This document shows, one piece after another, positions 1 through 8,983 of a DNA stretch of 64,000 nucleotides. This DNA is from Burkholderiales bacterium (lineage in GTDB: Bacteria; Pseudomonadota; Gammaproteobacteria; Burkholderiales; Nitrosomonadaceae). Made by a program: the position numbers and the translations under genes. Below the pieces are notes generated by a model, which was not told the origin of the DNA, searched no databases, and saw only the letters and a list, made by a program, of their open reading frames with translations. How positions within the stretch are numbered: the first letter of the stretch is position 1; each line of letters opens with the position of its first letter. Where the stretch lies: NCBI GenBank assembly GCA_015075225.1, contig JABTUQ010000008.1, forward strand, positions 1 to 64,000, read 5' to 3'.

Positions 1-724
1 TCATCATATTCGGAAAGGCTTGTTCCAGAGCCGGAATGAGCTGCCTGAAATACTCCAGAATGGCTTTCTTGTGATACCACAGGCCTTCGGCGAATTCTTC
101 ACTCATGCCGATTCCGGCCTGTCCGCGCCGGGATTTTTTATCTCCATCCTTTGTCGGGATGTATAGCCCGACATTGGGGATGAACGGATTCACATCAGTG
201 AAATTGGTATTGATTAGAATGAAATCACCGTAAAGCTGGCGCAATTTTTCTACTTCAGCCGCAAAGTAGTCGCGCATCTCTGGCCGCAGGATATCCCCGC
301 GCGGATTTCCGGTTAAATGAATAGGCAGATTCTCCGGAAGTTGCGGATATTGCCTGAGCAGATCAACGTTTTCCTGCCCCCAGGCAAAAACATGGGAAAC
401 ATTGCCAATCGTAGTAGGAGACATCCGCAGGGAGTAATAGGTATCCGCTGGCGGATGAACCAGTGCTTCCTCCTCCCAGGCCACAATTTCGTGCCCGAGC
501 ATGCGAAGGATACGGAACATCAAGTTACTCAGGCTGCGCATGCTCTTTGCAAGATAAATGCCTCGTGGCAGGGATGCAGCCTCAAAATGCACGAAGGCAC
601 GAGAACCAATCACAACCGGGAAACCCCGTTCAGCCGCAATGCAAGCCAGCAGGAGCTTGGCATCCAGTTCGCGTACCTGATTTTCAACGGGGATGATAAG
701 AGTGGATGCTGAAGAAATCGTCAT
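1..724 (-). CDS. Surface polysaccharide biosynthesis protein (3' end outside window)
   Basis: Reverse-strand frame open from an ATG at 724-722 to the window edge, giving the first 241 residues. The N-terminus (MTISSASTLIIPVENQVREL) and internal stretches such as VFAWGQENVDLL and LTGNPRGDILRP resemble the surface carbohydrate biosynthesis family that has a GT-B-like fold. The N-terminal motif LIIPVE-REL-AKLLLA is typical of that family. It is convergent in function with the nonulosonate genes next to it and is probably involved in assembling a surface glycan. The exact reaction is not known for the family. The C-terminal half lies beyond the window. Confidence 0.75.
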   Translation of the reverse strand, partial: MTISSASTLIIPVENQVRELDAKLLLACIAAERGFPVVIGSRAFVHFEAASLPRGIYLAKSMRSLSNLMFRILRMLGHEIVAWEEEALVHPPADTYYSLRMSPTTIGNVSHVFAWGQENVDLLRQYPQLPENLPIHLTGNPRGDILRPEMRDYFAAEVEKLRQLYGDFILINTNFTDVNPFIPNVGLYIPTKDGDKKSRRGQAGIGMSEEFAEGLWYHKKAILEYFRQLIPALEQAFPNMM

Positions 725-825
725 AGCTCAAGCAAAATTATTTTTTATATTCATAAAAACGATTTTTTCTAACAGGATGAAATCATCATGATGATTGTCT
801 CATTTTGATGAAAACTTGCGTTTAA

Positions 826-3075
826 TCAGAATCCTGTTTTTTCCAGAAATTCCAATGCTGACCAGAACCCTTCTCCCTTGTTTTTGTGACCTTGCCAGAT
901 TTCAGGGATAAATTGCACCCTGGGAGCATATTTGTTCAGCTGGTTACGCAGCATGGTGAAATCCACATCGCCATGACCAATCTGAACCCCTTCGCCATCC
1001 ACTCCCTTGGCATCGACTATATGCAGATGGATGGTATGGGGCAGCACTTTCTCGAGAAATTCCCCGAAATCCCACTGGTAATAGTTGCAGGCCATCATCG
1101 AGTGAGAAACGTCAAGGCAGATATGATGGCCGGTTTTTCTGCAAAATGCCGCAATTTCATCCGGATCGACAAAGAGATTATGGTGACTCTGCCCCCCGAA
1201 ATGCCAGGGAAAGGGGGGCATGGTCTGAATGGCAAGTTGAACGGAACTCAAATCAACCTTATCCAGTGCCTGGGCCACTCTGCCATAAAGTTCCGCATGT
1301 ACTTCAACCGGCAGGAAATTCTGGGGAGACCAACCGCCCGCGTTGAGTACCAGCACCGGTTTGGGGGTGGCTGGGAAATACTGGCGCAATTCGGCTGCAA
1401 CAGCCACGGTACGTTTCAATTCGGCAATGGAATGCGCCAGGTATTCGGTATTTCCACTGGCTAGATCAAGAATATGATCACCAGCGAACAATTCCGGGCT
1501 ATGCACGGCGTAACCGATTGACAGAGGAGCAGAGAAATAGTCGGACAGTTTCACGTCCAGATCGTGATAACTCAGATGAAATTCGACAAAGTCGATTTTC
1601 ATTCCTTCGATCAGCGCCCGGTAATCATGGTAGCGAGCTGGAATCCCGTAAGGACGTGAAAAGGTGTAGCTCTGTTTTTTTGCAGATTTGGGGGTAATAT
1701 CCGTTTCAAAGAAAAAATCACCCGCCTTGAAATCGCGCTGCGCCACCTTGCCTGCCAGTTCATCGATACGATTGGGCTGCAGACCCTGCCCGGGGCTCTT
1801 CACCACGATCATGCTGCGTCTGATCAACTGCCCTTGCGGCAGATCACAATTGATTACCAGGCTTTTCGCCAGATTCTCACGGTTGATCATTTCTCCCTGG
1901 GTGAGAATCCGTTCTCCGCCTTGCCCCATGGCTTCCTCGATATTGCGGATCTGCCGCACCATTTCCGCAAATTCCTCCGGCAACAGGCTGACTTTGTGGT
2001 CGTTGCCTTCCATGTTGCGGTTGACCGTGAAATGCTTTTCCACGATACGTGCACCCAGGGCAACAGCAGCCAGAGGGACTGAAAACCCGCGTTCATGGCC
2101 GGAATAACCGACTACCGTGCCAGCCAGTTGTTTCAACCGCGGCAGATAGTTGAGATTGACGTCTTTGAAGGGTGCCGGGTAAGTTGAATTGCAGTGCAGC
2201 AGGGCAAAGGGCACACCAAGCCGCCGCAGTAAACTTGCCGAACCTTTGATTTCCGCTTCCGAGCTCATGCCGGTTGAGCAAATCAGGGGTTTGCCTGTTT
2301 TGGCCAGAATTTCCAGCATTTCGTAGTTGGTAAAATCTGCCGAGGCTACTTTAAAGGCGTTCAGTCCATATTCATCCAGCACGCGGACACTCACCAGATC
2401 CCAGGGGGTGCATAGTGGCAGAATACCTTGTTGCTTGCAGTAGTCGAATACCTGACAAAGCGCGTCGCGGCTGAGTTGAAATTTATTGAGCAAATCCAGC
2501 GTGTATTGCGACCCCAGATCATAGCCCGCTTCCGCATTTCTACCCTGATTCGAATACAGCGAAGAAAGATCCCGCATCTGGAATTTGACACAATCCGCCC
2601 CGGCTTCCACTGCCAGATCCACCAGCTCTTTTGCCAGACCAATATCTCCATTATGATTGTTACCTACCTCGGCAATCACAAATGCAGGGTTCTGGTCAGT
2701 CACCAGAAAATCCCCGATTTGAAGCCCCATGGCGGATTTTCTTGCCAAAGCGACAAAACGCCCCTGTTCATCAATCAGCGGGATAATGTCGCGTTTGTGA
2801 TCAAAATGGCCTGCGATTTGTTGCTGCGATTCAGCAACGGGACGAGCGATAAAATTGCGGTTCATCACGTGGTCAACCGGCAGATTCAAGTCGAAATCGG
2901 CTGTTTGAATCATCCAGCGCCGCACATCACCATCACTGACCGCGCCCACCAGTACCCCGTTATCCTGCACAACAAAAACAATACGGGAATGGTTGTCATT
3001 GATATGTTTCAGAGCATCAAGAATACTGTCCCCAGAAAAAACCAGGTAATCCTTGATCTTTTTTTCAATACGCAT
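826..3075 (-). CDS. CBS - NeuB-type nonulosonate synthase - SAF - TIM-barrel fusion
   Basis: A 749-residue multimodular protein. Residues about 1-120 form a pair of CBS motifs (SRIVFVVQDNGVLVGAVSDGD, DIIPLIDEQGRFVALA). Residues about 128-400 are a NeuB/LegI/PseI-type condensing domain (AFVIAEVGNNHNGD, GADCVKFQ, STGMSS, VGYSGHERG, EKHFT), which joins phosphoenolpyruvate to an N-acyl amino sugar to make a nonulosonic acid. Residues about 405-470 are a SAF domain of the antifreeze type. Residues about 480-749 resemble a xylose-isomerase-like sugar isomerase/epimerase barrel (DFVEFHLSYHDLD, HICLDVSHS, HLHIVDAKG, QFIPEIWQGH). NeuB proteins are usually about 340-350 residues, so the CBS and isomerase parts are additions. 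It is divergent from the cytidylyltransferase operon at 3409, which would activate its product. Confidence 0.88.
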   Translation of the reverse strand: MRIEKKIKDYLVFSGDSILDALKHINDNHSRIVFVVQDNGVLVGAVSDGDVRRWMIQTADFDLNLPVDHVMNRNFIARPVAESQQQIAGHFDHKRDIIPLIDEQGRFVALARKSAMGLQIGDFLVTDQNPAFVIAEVGNNHNGDIGLAKELVDLAVEAGADCVKFQMRDLSSLYSNQGRNAEAGYDLGSQYTLDLLNKFQLSRDALCQVFDYCKQQGILPLCTPWDLVSVRVLDEYGLNAFKVASADFTNYEMLEILAKTGKPLICSTGMSSEAEIKGSASLLRRLGVPFALLHCNSTYPAPFKDVNLNYLPRLKQLAGTVVGYSGHERGFSVPLAAVALGARIVEKHFTVNRNMEGNDHKVSLLPEEFAEMVRQIRNIEEAMGQGGERILTQGEMINRENLAKSLVINCDLPQGQLIRRSMIVVKSPGQGLQPNRIDELAGKVAQRDFKAGDFFFETDITPKSAKKQSYTFSRPYGIPARYHDYRALIEGMKIDFVEFHLSYHDLDVKLSDYFSAPLSIGYAVHSPELFAGDHILDLASGNTEYLAHSIAELKRTVAVAAELRQYFPATPKPVLVLNAGGWSPQNFLPVEVHAELYGRVAQALDKVDLSSVQLAIQTMPPFPWHFGGQSHHNLFVDPDEIAAFCRKTGHHICLDVSHSMMACNYYQWDFGEFLEKVLPHTIHLHIVDAKGVDGEGVQIGHGDVDFTMLRNQLNKYAPRVQFIPEIWQGHKNKGEGFWSALEFLEKTGF

Positions 3076-3408
3076 GCTGCAATCCTGTTTGATGGGGATG
3101 ATTATTGCCAGGCTTGTGTGACGGAATCATACAACTCATATTCTGGAATATGCCACGCCACCGTGGTTTTTGCGGATGTTCACGAGGTGAATTTTTTGTC
3201 TTATACCATTGTTTCGTGACCTTGGCAGATTTTCTGCGCCGGCTTATGCCGATTGATTGATTGCGGCCATCCATCCTTGAGTAAAAACCAGGCTGTAAAC
3301 AACTTTTACGGTTTATATGCACCAGGCATGCTTAAGCGGTAGAATGGCCACCCATGCTGTATTCGCATGTTTTTGTTCGGACTGTCTGATTTTGTCAAAT
3401 TCTGATTA
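3076..3408. other. Divergent intergenic region of the nonulosonate genes
   Basis: This 333-bp stretch separates the minus-strand NeuB fusion from the plus-strand cytidylyltransferase operon. It must carry the promoters for both. Apart from a sigma-54-like site (listed separately) I see no gene, RNA or repeat in it. The short frames that cross it have no recognisable protein features. Confidence 0.5.
3223..3237 (+). promoter_or_regulatory. Possible sigma-54 promoter (-24/-12)
   Basis: The sequence TGGCAGATTTTCTGC has the invariant GG and GC dinucleotides separated by exactly ten bases, as in the TGGCAC-N5-TTGC consensus, with two mismatches. It points to the cytidylyltransferase operon at 3409. 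A link to FleR, the sigma-54 activator encoded at 45198-46529, would be logical if this glycan decorates flagellin, but that is inference. Confidence 0.3.
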
Positions 3409-4125
3409 ATGCTGATTTATTCTCTCATTCCTGCCCGGGGGGGGTCAAAAGCGGTACCGCATAAAAATATCCGGCTTTTATGCGGCAAGCCATTGATTAC
3501 CCATTCAATAGAAATTTCTCTCGAATCACCTTCGGTACAAAGGACTTTTGTCAGTACCGACTCAGAAAAAATTGCGGAGGTTGCAAGAAGAGCCGGTGCA
3601 GAAGTGCCTTTCCTGAGACCGGCTGAATTTGCGCAGGATAATACGCGGGATTTGCCGGTATTCCAGCATTTTCTGGACTGGCTGGAACAAAACCATATTC
3701 CTCTTCCCGATGCCATTTTCCAGTTCCGGCCAACTTCCCCTGCACGGCGCGTGGAAAAAATAGAGGAAGCTGTCGAACTTTTGAAGAAGCATCCGGATGC
3801 CGATTCCGTTCGTGGTGTGATCGAGCCGACACAAAATCCCTACAAGATGTGGACCATTGATGAAAATGGTTTTATGCAACCGTTGTTGAGTATTCCCGGC
3901 ATTCCGGAACCTTTTAACGAGCCAAGACAAAGTCTGCCCAAAGCTTATTGGCAGGTGGGCTATCTGGATCTGATACGCACCCGGACGATTCTGGAAAAAA
4001 AATCACTCACGGGTACCCGTATCCTGCCACTTAGGATCGATGGCAGGGATGCGATCGATATCGATGATGAATTCTCATTCCAACTGGCTGAATTTCTGAT
4101 GGAAAAACGGAGAACCGGCATTTGA
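3409..4125 (+). CDS. Acylneuraminate (nonulosonate) cytidylyltransferase family protein
   Basis: A 238-residue protein of the NeuA/LegF/PtmB nucleotidyltransferase family. The N-terminal signature LIPARGGSKAVPHKNIR is the CTP-binding loop (RGGSK), followed by GKPLITHSIE, VSTDSEKIA, LRPTSPARR-like FRPTSPARR and DAIDIDDEFSFQLAE at the C-terminus. Members activate nonulosonic acids as CMP sugars before transfer. It is the first gene of a three-gene operon whose members overlap by 4 bases and it lies opposite the NeuB fusion, so it very likely uses the NeuB product. The length is normal for the family. Confidence 0.88.
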   Translation: MLIYSLIPARGGSKAVPHKNIRLLCGKPLITHSIEISLESPSVQRTFVSTDSEKIAEVARRAGAEVPFLRPAEFAQDNTRDLPVFQHFLDWLEQNHIPLPDAIFQFRPTSPARRVEKIEEAVELLKKHPDADSVRGVIEPTQNPYKMWTIDENGFMQPLLSIPGIPEPFNEPRQSLPKAYWQVGYLDLIRTRTILEKKSLTGTRILPLRIDGRDAIDIDDEFSFQLAEFLMEKRRTGI

Positions 4126-5108
4126 AAGCGCTGGTGATTGGACTAGGCTCCATCGGGGTCAGGCATCTCAATAACCTGCATACCCTCGGAGTACGGGAAC
4201 TGGGCGCGGTGCGTACCCGAAATCTGCCGCCTCCGGCTCAAATCGTGCCGAAAGATGTCAGGATATTCCAAAATCTTGACCACGCACTTCAACAGGATTT
4301 TGACCTTGTGGTAGTAGCCAATCCAACCTCCCTACACCTGGCCACACTTATCCAGGCACTCAAGGCCAGATGCCATGTGTATGTGGAAAAACCCATCGCA
4401 CACGAAAAAAGACAGTTGGCCGGGTTATTGCGCCACGTGGATCCGTGCGGGCCTCGCGTACTGGTGGGGTGTCAGCTCAGAATGCATCCGGGGTTGCAGA
4501 AAATCGAGGAATGGATCCAGCAGGGCAAGCTGGGAAAAATCCATTCGGTTCAAGTCGATCTGGGTGAATACCTGCCCGACTGGCATCCATGGGAGGATTA
4601 CCGGCAGAGTTATGCAGCGCGGGCTGATCAGGGAGGGGGTGTCATACTGACACTCATCCACGAACTGGATTATTTACACTGGCTTTTCGGAAAACCCGTT
4701 AATGTCTTTGCCATCGGCGGGCATCGCACCTCGCTGGAAGTAACGGCAGAGGATACTGCACTCATTTCGTTTGAAACGGAGCAAGGGATCTGTGTGCAGC
4801 TCCGTATGGACTACTGGCGTAAACCGCCGGTCCGGCACATGAACATTGTTGCCGAAAATGCCATTGTTGACTGGGATTACCATTCGCGTCTCACTACATT
4901 CAAACAGAATGGGCATCTCATGGAGGAAATAGCTCTGCCGCCCGCCTGGGACCGGAACGAACTTTTCCTGTCCATGATGAAAGAGTTTATCGAAGGGATT
5001 CCCCATGGATCGATTCCGCGGGTTACCTTGCAGAATGGTATCGATGTGCTGAATACTGCGCTGGCAGCCAAAAAATCAATTCAAACCCAACGACTGGTCA
5101 AATTATGA
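4122..5108 (+). CDS. Gfo/Idh/MocA family oxidoreductase
   Basis: A 328-residue NAD(P)-dependent sugar dehydrogenase-like protein. The Rossmann fold starts at the N-terminus (VIGLGSIGVRHLNNL), and the family motif EKP is at about residue 90 (VYVEKPIAH). The C-terminal alpha/beta domain contains GGGVILTLIHELDYLHWLFG. The start is a TTG that overlaps the previous stop codon in a 4-base TTGA arrangement, so the two genes are translationally coupled. It resembles PtmF of the Campylobacter flagellin glycosylation locus in neighbourhood and class. The substrate is probably a nucleotide-linked or free amino sugar, which cannot be named from sequence. Confidence 0.82.
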   Translation: MKALVIGLGSIGVRHLNNLHTLGVRELGAVRTRNLPPPAQIVPKDVRIFQNLDHALQQDFDLVVVANPTSLHLATLIQALKARCHVYVEKPIAHEKRQLAGLLRHVDPCGPRVLVGCQLRMHPGLQKIEEWIQQGKLGKIHSVQVDLGEYLPDWHPWEDYRQSYAARADQGGGVILTLIHELDYLHWLFGKPVNVFAIGGHRTSLEVTAEDTALISFETEQGICVQLRMDYWRKPPVRHMNIVAENAIVDWDYHSRLTTFKQNGHLMEEIALPPAWDRNELFLSMMKEFIEGIPHGSIPRVTLQNGIDVLNTALAAKKSIQTQRLVKL

Positions 5109-5941
5109 ATCCATCCTATCAGGGAACCCCTTTCGATCTCGCCGGGCGAGCCGTGCTCATCAGCGGCGCAACCGGGCTCCTGGGCAGGGAATTTGCCCAG
5201 GCAACAGCTTCAGCTGGCGCGAATCTGGTACTGGGCGATCTGGATGGTGACAAGCTAGCCTTATTGAAAAATGAAATCATCTCTGCCTATCCGGAGTCAC
5301 AAGTCCTGACTCAGATGCTGGATGTGACCCGTGCCGATTCCTGCCAATCCATTGCCCAATTGTGCGAGAACCACTTTGGAGGAATTGATGCTGTGGTTCA
5401 CAGTGCTGCGATCGATCCGAAATTTGAGCAGGGTTCTGATACAACCCGTTTCTCAAGATTCACCGAATTTCCACTGGAACTTTGGCAGACTTCGCTTGAC
5501 GTCAACCTGACGGGTGCATTTCAGCTGGCTCAGGCCACGTGCAGGATCATGGAAAAAACCGGAAAGGGGTCAATCGTTTTTCTCGGATCCAATTACGGTC
5601 TCGTGGGCCCGGATCAGCGGATTTACAAAAAAGCAGGGCAGGAAGCGCAGACGTATAAACCAGCAGTTTACTCAGTATGCAAAGCCGGATTGCTGGGGCT
5701 TACAAAATTCCTCTCTGCCTACTACATGAATACATCCATTCGTGTCAATCTGCTCACCCCCAGCGGAATCTGGAACGGTCACGACCCCGAATTTTCCGGA
5801 AACTATTCGGCCAGAACCATTCTGGGGCGCATGTCCACGAAAAATGAATACCACGGCGCAATCATTTTTCTGGTTTCGGATGCCTCCAGTTACATGACGG
5901 GAGCCAATCTGGTCATTGATGGTGGATGGACCGCATTATGA
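5105..5941 (+). CDS. SDR family oxidoreductase (PtmA-like)
   Basis: A 278-residue short-chain dehydrogenase/reductase. It has the cofactor-binding glycine motif GATGLLGRE near residue 21, the NAG-equivalent region VVHSAAIDP, catalytic Ser in GSNYG, and the YxxxK pair in YSVCKAGLLG, with ANLVIDGGWT at the C-terminus. The start overlaps the preceding stop as ATGA. The order cytidylyltransferase, Gfo/Idh, SDR matches ptmB-ptmF-ptmA type sets for flagellin-linked legionaminic-type sugars. A role in the same nonulosonate pathway is inferred from that context. Confidence 0.83.
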   Translation: MNPSYQGTPFDLAGRAVLISGATGLLGREFAQATASAGANLVLGDLDGDKLALLKNEIISAYPESQVLTQMLDVTRADSCQSIAQLCENHFGGIDAVVHSAAIDPKFEQGSDTTRFSRFTEFPLELWQTSLDVNLTGAFQLAQATCRIMEKTGKGSIVFLGSNYGLVGPDQRIYKKAGQEAQTYKPAVYSVCKAGLLGLTKFLSAYYMNTSIRVNLLTPSGIWNGHDPEFSGNYSARTILGRMSTKNEYHGAIIFLVSDASSYMTGANLVIDGGWTAL

Positions 5942-6040
5942 GTCTTGCTTCCACTTGATCTCCACAGTTCAAGAGAAGCCGGATTTTCATATCTGCAAGA
6001 AGACGGCAACAGCGCAATTGGCGATGAATCCGCGCTTTTA

Positions 6041-7120
6041 TCAGTCGCTCTGGTTCTTCAGCTTGTCCCAGCAGTGAGCAAAAGATTTGAAAATAACAGG
6101 ATTGCTGGAAATAGCGGCAATTTCATGATTCAACCAAAATGAAGGCCGGGTCCAGTTGAAACTGCCGAAGATCGACCAGATACGCTGACCTTCCTCTACC
6201 AGTACAAATTTGAGGTGCATGGGCAGGGACCCGGTATGCCGGATACGTCTGAACCGCACTCCGGCATTGATCAATCGTCGCTCCACTTCTGGCGTGACGC
6301 GCCTGAAAGTTGATTCTGCCAGTATCTCCAGTGCAACTCCCCGGTTTGCCAGCCGGATCATGAGATCGACCGCTGCCTGCGTCCGGATATGCGAAGCGGC
6401 GACCCGGATATGCGCATGGTTGCCAACTTTGTGCAAGAACTGGATAACAGGATGGGCACTGATCCTGGGCCAGAAATAAATATCGGTGTCCATTCCATGA
6501 ATATCGCGGCTTGCATGCCGGGAAATGCGGTAAAAAAGGCCGGGCGGGGATTGATGGAGCAGCCGCGCATGTTGCATCAACCCTTCCACCAGTAACGGAT
6601 CCCTGAGACCGACCAGGGCGTTGTAACCGCGATCCTGATCACCAATTTCACGGATGATCGCGGGATCATCCTCCACGCCATCACCTGATGGATTGAACGA
6701 ACCGATGAACGCAACCGGTTCAGGGTGTAAAAAACAGTAGAGTTTCTCGTGCAACTGCGGTTTCCATGATTTTGACGCAGGCGACGGCACACCGGGGAGA
6801 GTGACGATCCGCAAGCCTTCACCCAGTCCGTCCGGCCCGGAAAGCATGGCAATCACGGCATGATTGGCGTGCGGAATACGCGGCCGACCTTCCAGTGTCA
6901 ATCTGACATACACCCCCCGTTTTCGTGCCCGAATAAGTGCACTGGCCAGGCGGAGATCACGGAAATAATAAGTGACCCAGTCTATGCTTCCCCCGGCAGG
7001 GACAGCTGCAACCCGCTGTTCCAGCATATCGCGCAATTGGCCGAAAGGCTGATCCGGACTGCCAAAATGCACTTCCGGCGGCAAGGCAGCTTGTATTTGT
7101 GAAACCAGGGTCATATTCAA
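6041..7120 (-). CDS. Phospholipase D-like domain protein
   Basis: A 359-residue protein with two HKD motifs, the hallmark of the phospholipase D superfamily. The first is LHEKLYCFL followed by FIGSFNPSGDG (about residues 143-170), the second MHLKFVLVEE followed by GSFNWTRPSFWLNHE (about residues 302-335). Both His and Lys residues are present, so the enzyme should be active. The first 60 residues have no clear signal peptide. The family covers phospholipases, cardiolipin synthases and nucleases. The lack of membrane segments argues against a classical cardiolipin synthase, and the substrate is unknown. It lies 14 bases downstream of the GT-B-like gene on the same strand and is probably co-transcribed with it. 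Confidence 0.8.
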   Translation of the reverse strand: MNMTLVSQIQAALPPEVHFGSPDQPFGQLRDMLEQRVAAVPAGGSIDWVTYYFRDLRLASALIRARKRGVYVRLTLEGRPRIPHANHAVIAMLSGPDGLGEGLRIVTLPGVPSPASKSWKPQLHEKLYCFLHPEPVAFIGSFNPSGDGVEDDPAIIREIGDQDRGYNALVGLRDPLLVEGLMQHARLLHQSPPGLFYRISRHASRDIHGMDTDIYFWPRISAHPVIQFLHKVGNHAHIRVAASHIRTQAAVDLMIRLANRGVALEILAESTFRRVTPEVERRLINAGVRFRRIRHTGSLPMHLKFVLVEEGQRIWSIFGSFNWTRPSFWLNHEIAAISSNPVIFKSFAHCWDKLKNQSD

Positions 7121-7134
7121 TCAAACCTCATTGA

Positions 7135-8460
7135 TCAGAGCTGATCTATGCTGCCTGATTCCGGCTTGCTCGTTTCCCGCTGCATCTTCGGCTTTGCCAG
7201 CGCTTCAAGCAAGGCTACATAGCGCGGCAATACATCCGGCCCGCTGCTGGCGTGGAGCATTTCATCAATGAAACGCTGGCGGTGTTCCTCTACATAGTAG
7301 GAATCACACCCTGAAGCCAAAAACCGGTCAATCAGCGTGTATACATCGTCCCGGCACTTTATTTCGGTTTCCGGCATGAGATGTGCCATGGCCGAACGGC
7401 CAGCATGCAGGTAATCGGCCGCCAGTACGGGTTTTCCTGCCTTGATCGCTTCAAACACCACGGAAGTAGCCAGATCAATAATGACATCCGCCTGATTCAT
7501 CAGGGTGATCGAATGCTCACTGTCTTCGGCCACCCGCACGTTTGCAAGCTGCCGCAGAGAAGCACTGCCAGTCAGCGGCTGCTTCCAGCCACCACGGGTA
7601 TGCGGTTTGATCACCAGCTCCACTCCTGGAAAAGCGGCAATCATGCCAATGACCTGGCCAACTTCTTCCCAGAATATGGTGAACTCACGCTTTCTCAGGA
7701 ACATGACGATCCTGAGCCGGACACCGGATGGCTTGTTTTCCCGGGAAGCTGGCGACAGGGTCGCAAGCTTGTTCAGCCATTCGTCACAATAGCGCGGTGA
7801 TCCCAGTACAGCGATGGCTTCATTGTCCAGAAAAGGATGGAAACGGGTAGCACACAATTCATTGGGCACCACAACCTTGTCGAAAATACGCGCTTCGGCA
7901 TATTTATCGTCCGGTTTTATAACCCACTCTTGATTACGAATCAGCTGATTGGCATGAGGACTGTCGCCGTGCGGGAGCGATACTGCGCCGTAGCCCAGGG
8001 CGCGTGCCGTCGCCACAACCGTTTCTATCCATTCAAACGGGACAGGAGAATCGCTGGTGACCCAATCGAATGCTACGACACCGTCGTTTTTTCCCCCGAA
8101 GCAGCGCTCCAGCACCCGTTTTGCCGTGCTTTGCCAAACCACTGCACGTTTCGATGCATCGTATTTCCGGGCCAATGCCTCGGCAAGTTTGCCAATCAGA
8201 AACAGCCGTCTGACTCCCTTGATCAGCAAAAGCGTTTGAAGGCGCCACTGTATATATTGAAGCGGGGACAGCAGGCGCCAAATATGGACAACACGAACAC
8301 GATCAAGCGTACCAAGGAATTTGATACGGTAATCTTTGAGGAATTTGGTTGGTCCCAGTAGAACGACCAGGCTTTCGTGGCCAGATTCGGACCACTTTGA
8401 AATTACCGGGGTAATGTGATCGATATCGTTGTAATGACGAAGAAAAAATAAGGCTTTCAT
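7135..8460 (-). CDS. GT-B-like surface glycan protein
   Basis: I take the start as the ATG at 8460 (MKALFFLRHYNDIDHITPVI). The upstream extension to 8532 has no family-like features. The 441-residue product has an N-terminal half with a Rossmann-type start (LFFLRHYNDIDHITPVISKW) and a C-terminal half with VIKPHTRGGW, DVIIDLATSVVFEAIKAGKP and LAADYLHAGRS. This is the pattern of UDP-GlcNAc epimerase/GT-B and CDP-glycerol-transferase-like proteins used in surface polysaccharide synthesis. It belongs to the same broad group as the partial gene at 1-724. The donor and acceptor sugars cannot be inferred. Confidence 0.6.
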   Translation of the reverse strand: MKALFFLRHYNDIDHITPVISKWSESGHESLVVLLGPTKFLKDYRIKFLGTLDRVRVVHIWRLLSPLQYIQWRLQTLLLIKGVRRLFLIGKLAEALARKYDASKRAVVWQSTAKRVLERCFGGKNDGVVAFDWVTSDSPVPFEWIETVVATARALGYGAVSLPHGDSPHANQLIRNQEWVIKPDDKYAEARIFDKVVVPNELCATRFHPFLDNEAIAVLGSPRYCDEWLNKLATLSPASRENKPSGVRLRIVMFLRKREFTIFWEEVGQVIGMIAAFPGVELVIKPHTRGGWKQPLTGSASLRQLANVRVAEDSEHSITLMNQADVIIDLATSVVFEAIKAGKPVLAADYLHAGRSAMAHLMPETEIKCRDDVYTLIDRFLASGCDSYYVEEHRQRFIDEMLHASSGPDVLPRYVALLEALAKPKMQRETSKPESGSIDQL

Positions 8461-8635
8461 AGCAAGAATGGTTGTGTCTGCCAGCGTTGAGGTAGTTCGG
8501 TTCGCTGACCGGCAGGTGGAATTATGTGTCAAGTGAACAGGCGTTTGAAACCGGATCGCGCTTTATGTCAGACCATGTGCGGCGCAAGCATACGGTAAAG
8601 CCGATCCTGCAAAACTGCAGATTCTGCCAGCTTGT

Positions 8636-8656
8636 GCCTGTATTGCCAATACAGGC
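8636..8656. terminator. Intergenic hairpin, possible terminator
   Basis: A perfect 9-bp stem (GCCTGTATT paired with AATACAGGC) with a 3-base loop lies 9 bases beyond the stop codon of the small exported-protein gene. No uridine tract follows in either direction, so it is either a weak terminator or an mRNA 3' stabiliser. Confidence 0.4.
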
Positions 8657-8665
8657 AATGGCCGG

Positions 8666-8983
8666 TTACAGGGACGCAAACTCCAGAATTTCCTGGCCCA
8701 TGAGCACGCATTCATCACCGAGCGGGTAATAGATCAGCCGCATGCGATAGTTTCCCTTGTAAACCCTGCCGCCTACCTCCAGTACCAGAAATTTCTGCTT
8801 CCTGTTGGCGGGGTTGCGAATGGACGGCAGCGCGACTGCTTCCGGATCGACATACACCCAATCATCCTGGCCAACATGAAAGGCAAGCAACTTTCCGGCC
8901 TGTGAAACTGCCTCTTCTCTGCATTGGGGCGATGCCAGCGAAGATAGAGGCAGCAACAGCAAAAAAATGATCAGGAGACGCAT
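8666..8983 (-). CDS. Small exported protein of unknown function
   Basis: A 105-residue protein with a clear Sec signal peptide (MRLLIIFLLLLPLSSLASPQ, cleavage likely after SLA-S). The mature part of about 85 residues has two cysteines that could form a disulfide and ends in LIYYPLGDECVLMGQEILEFASL. I do not recognise the family. The start overlaps the end of the PP-loop gene by 13 bases, suggesting translational coupling, and a hairpin follows the stop. It is probably periplasmic. Confidence 0.6.
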   Translation of the reverse strand: MRLLIIFLLLLPLSSLASPQCREEAVSQAGKLLAFHVGQDDWVYVDPEAVALPSIRNPANRKQKFLVLEVGGRVYKGNYRMRLIYYPLGDECVLMGQEILEFASL

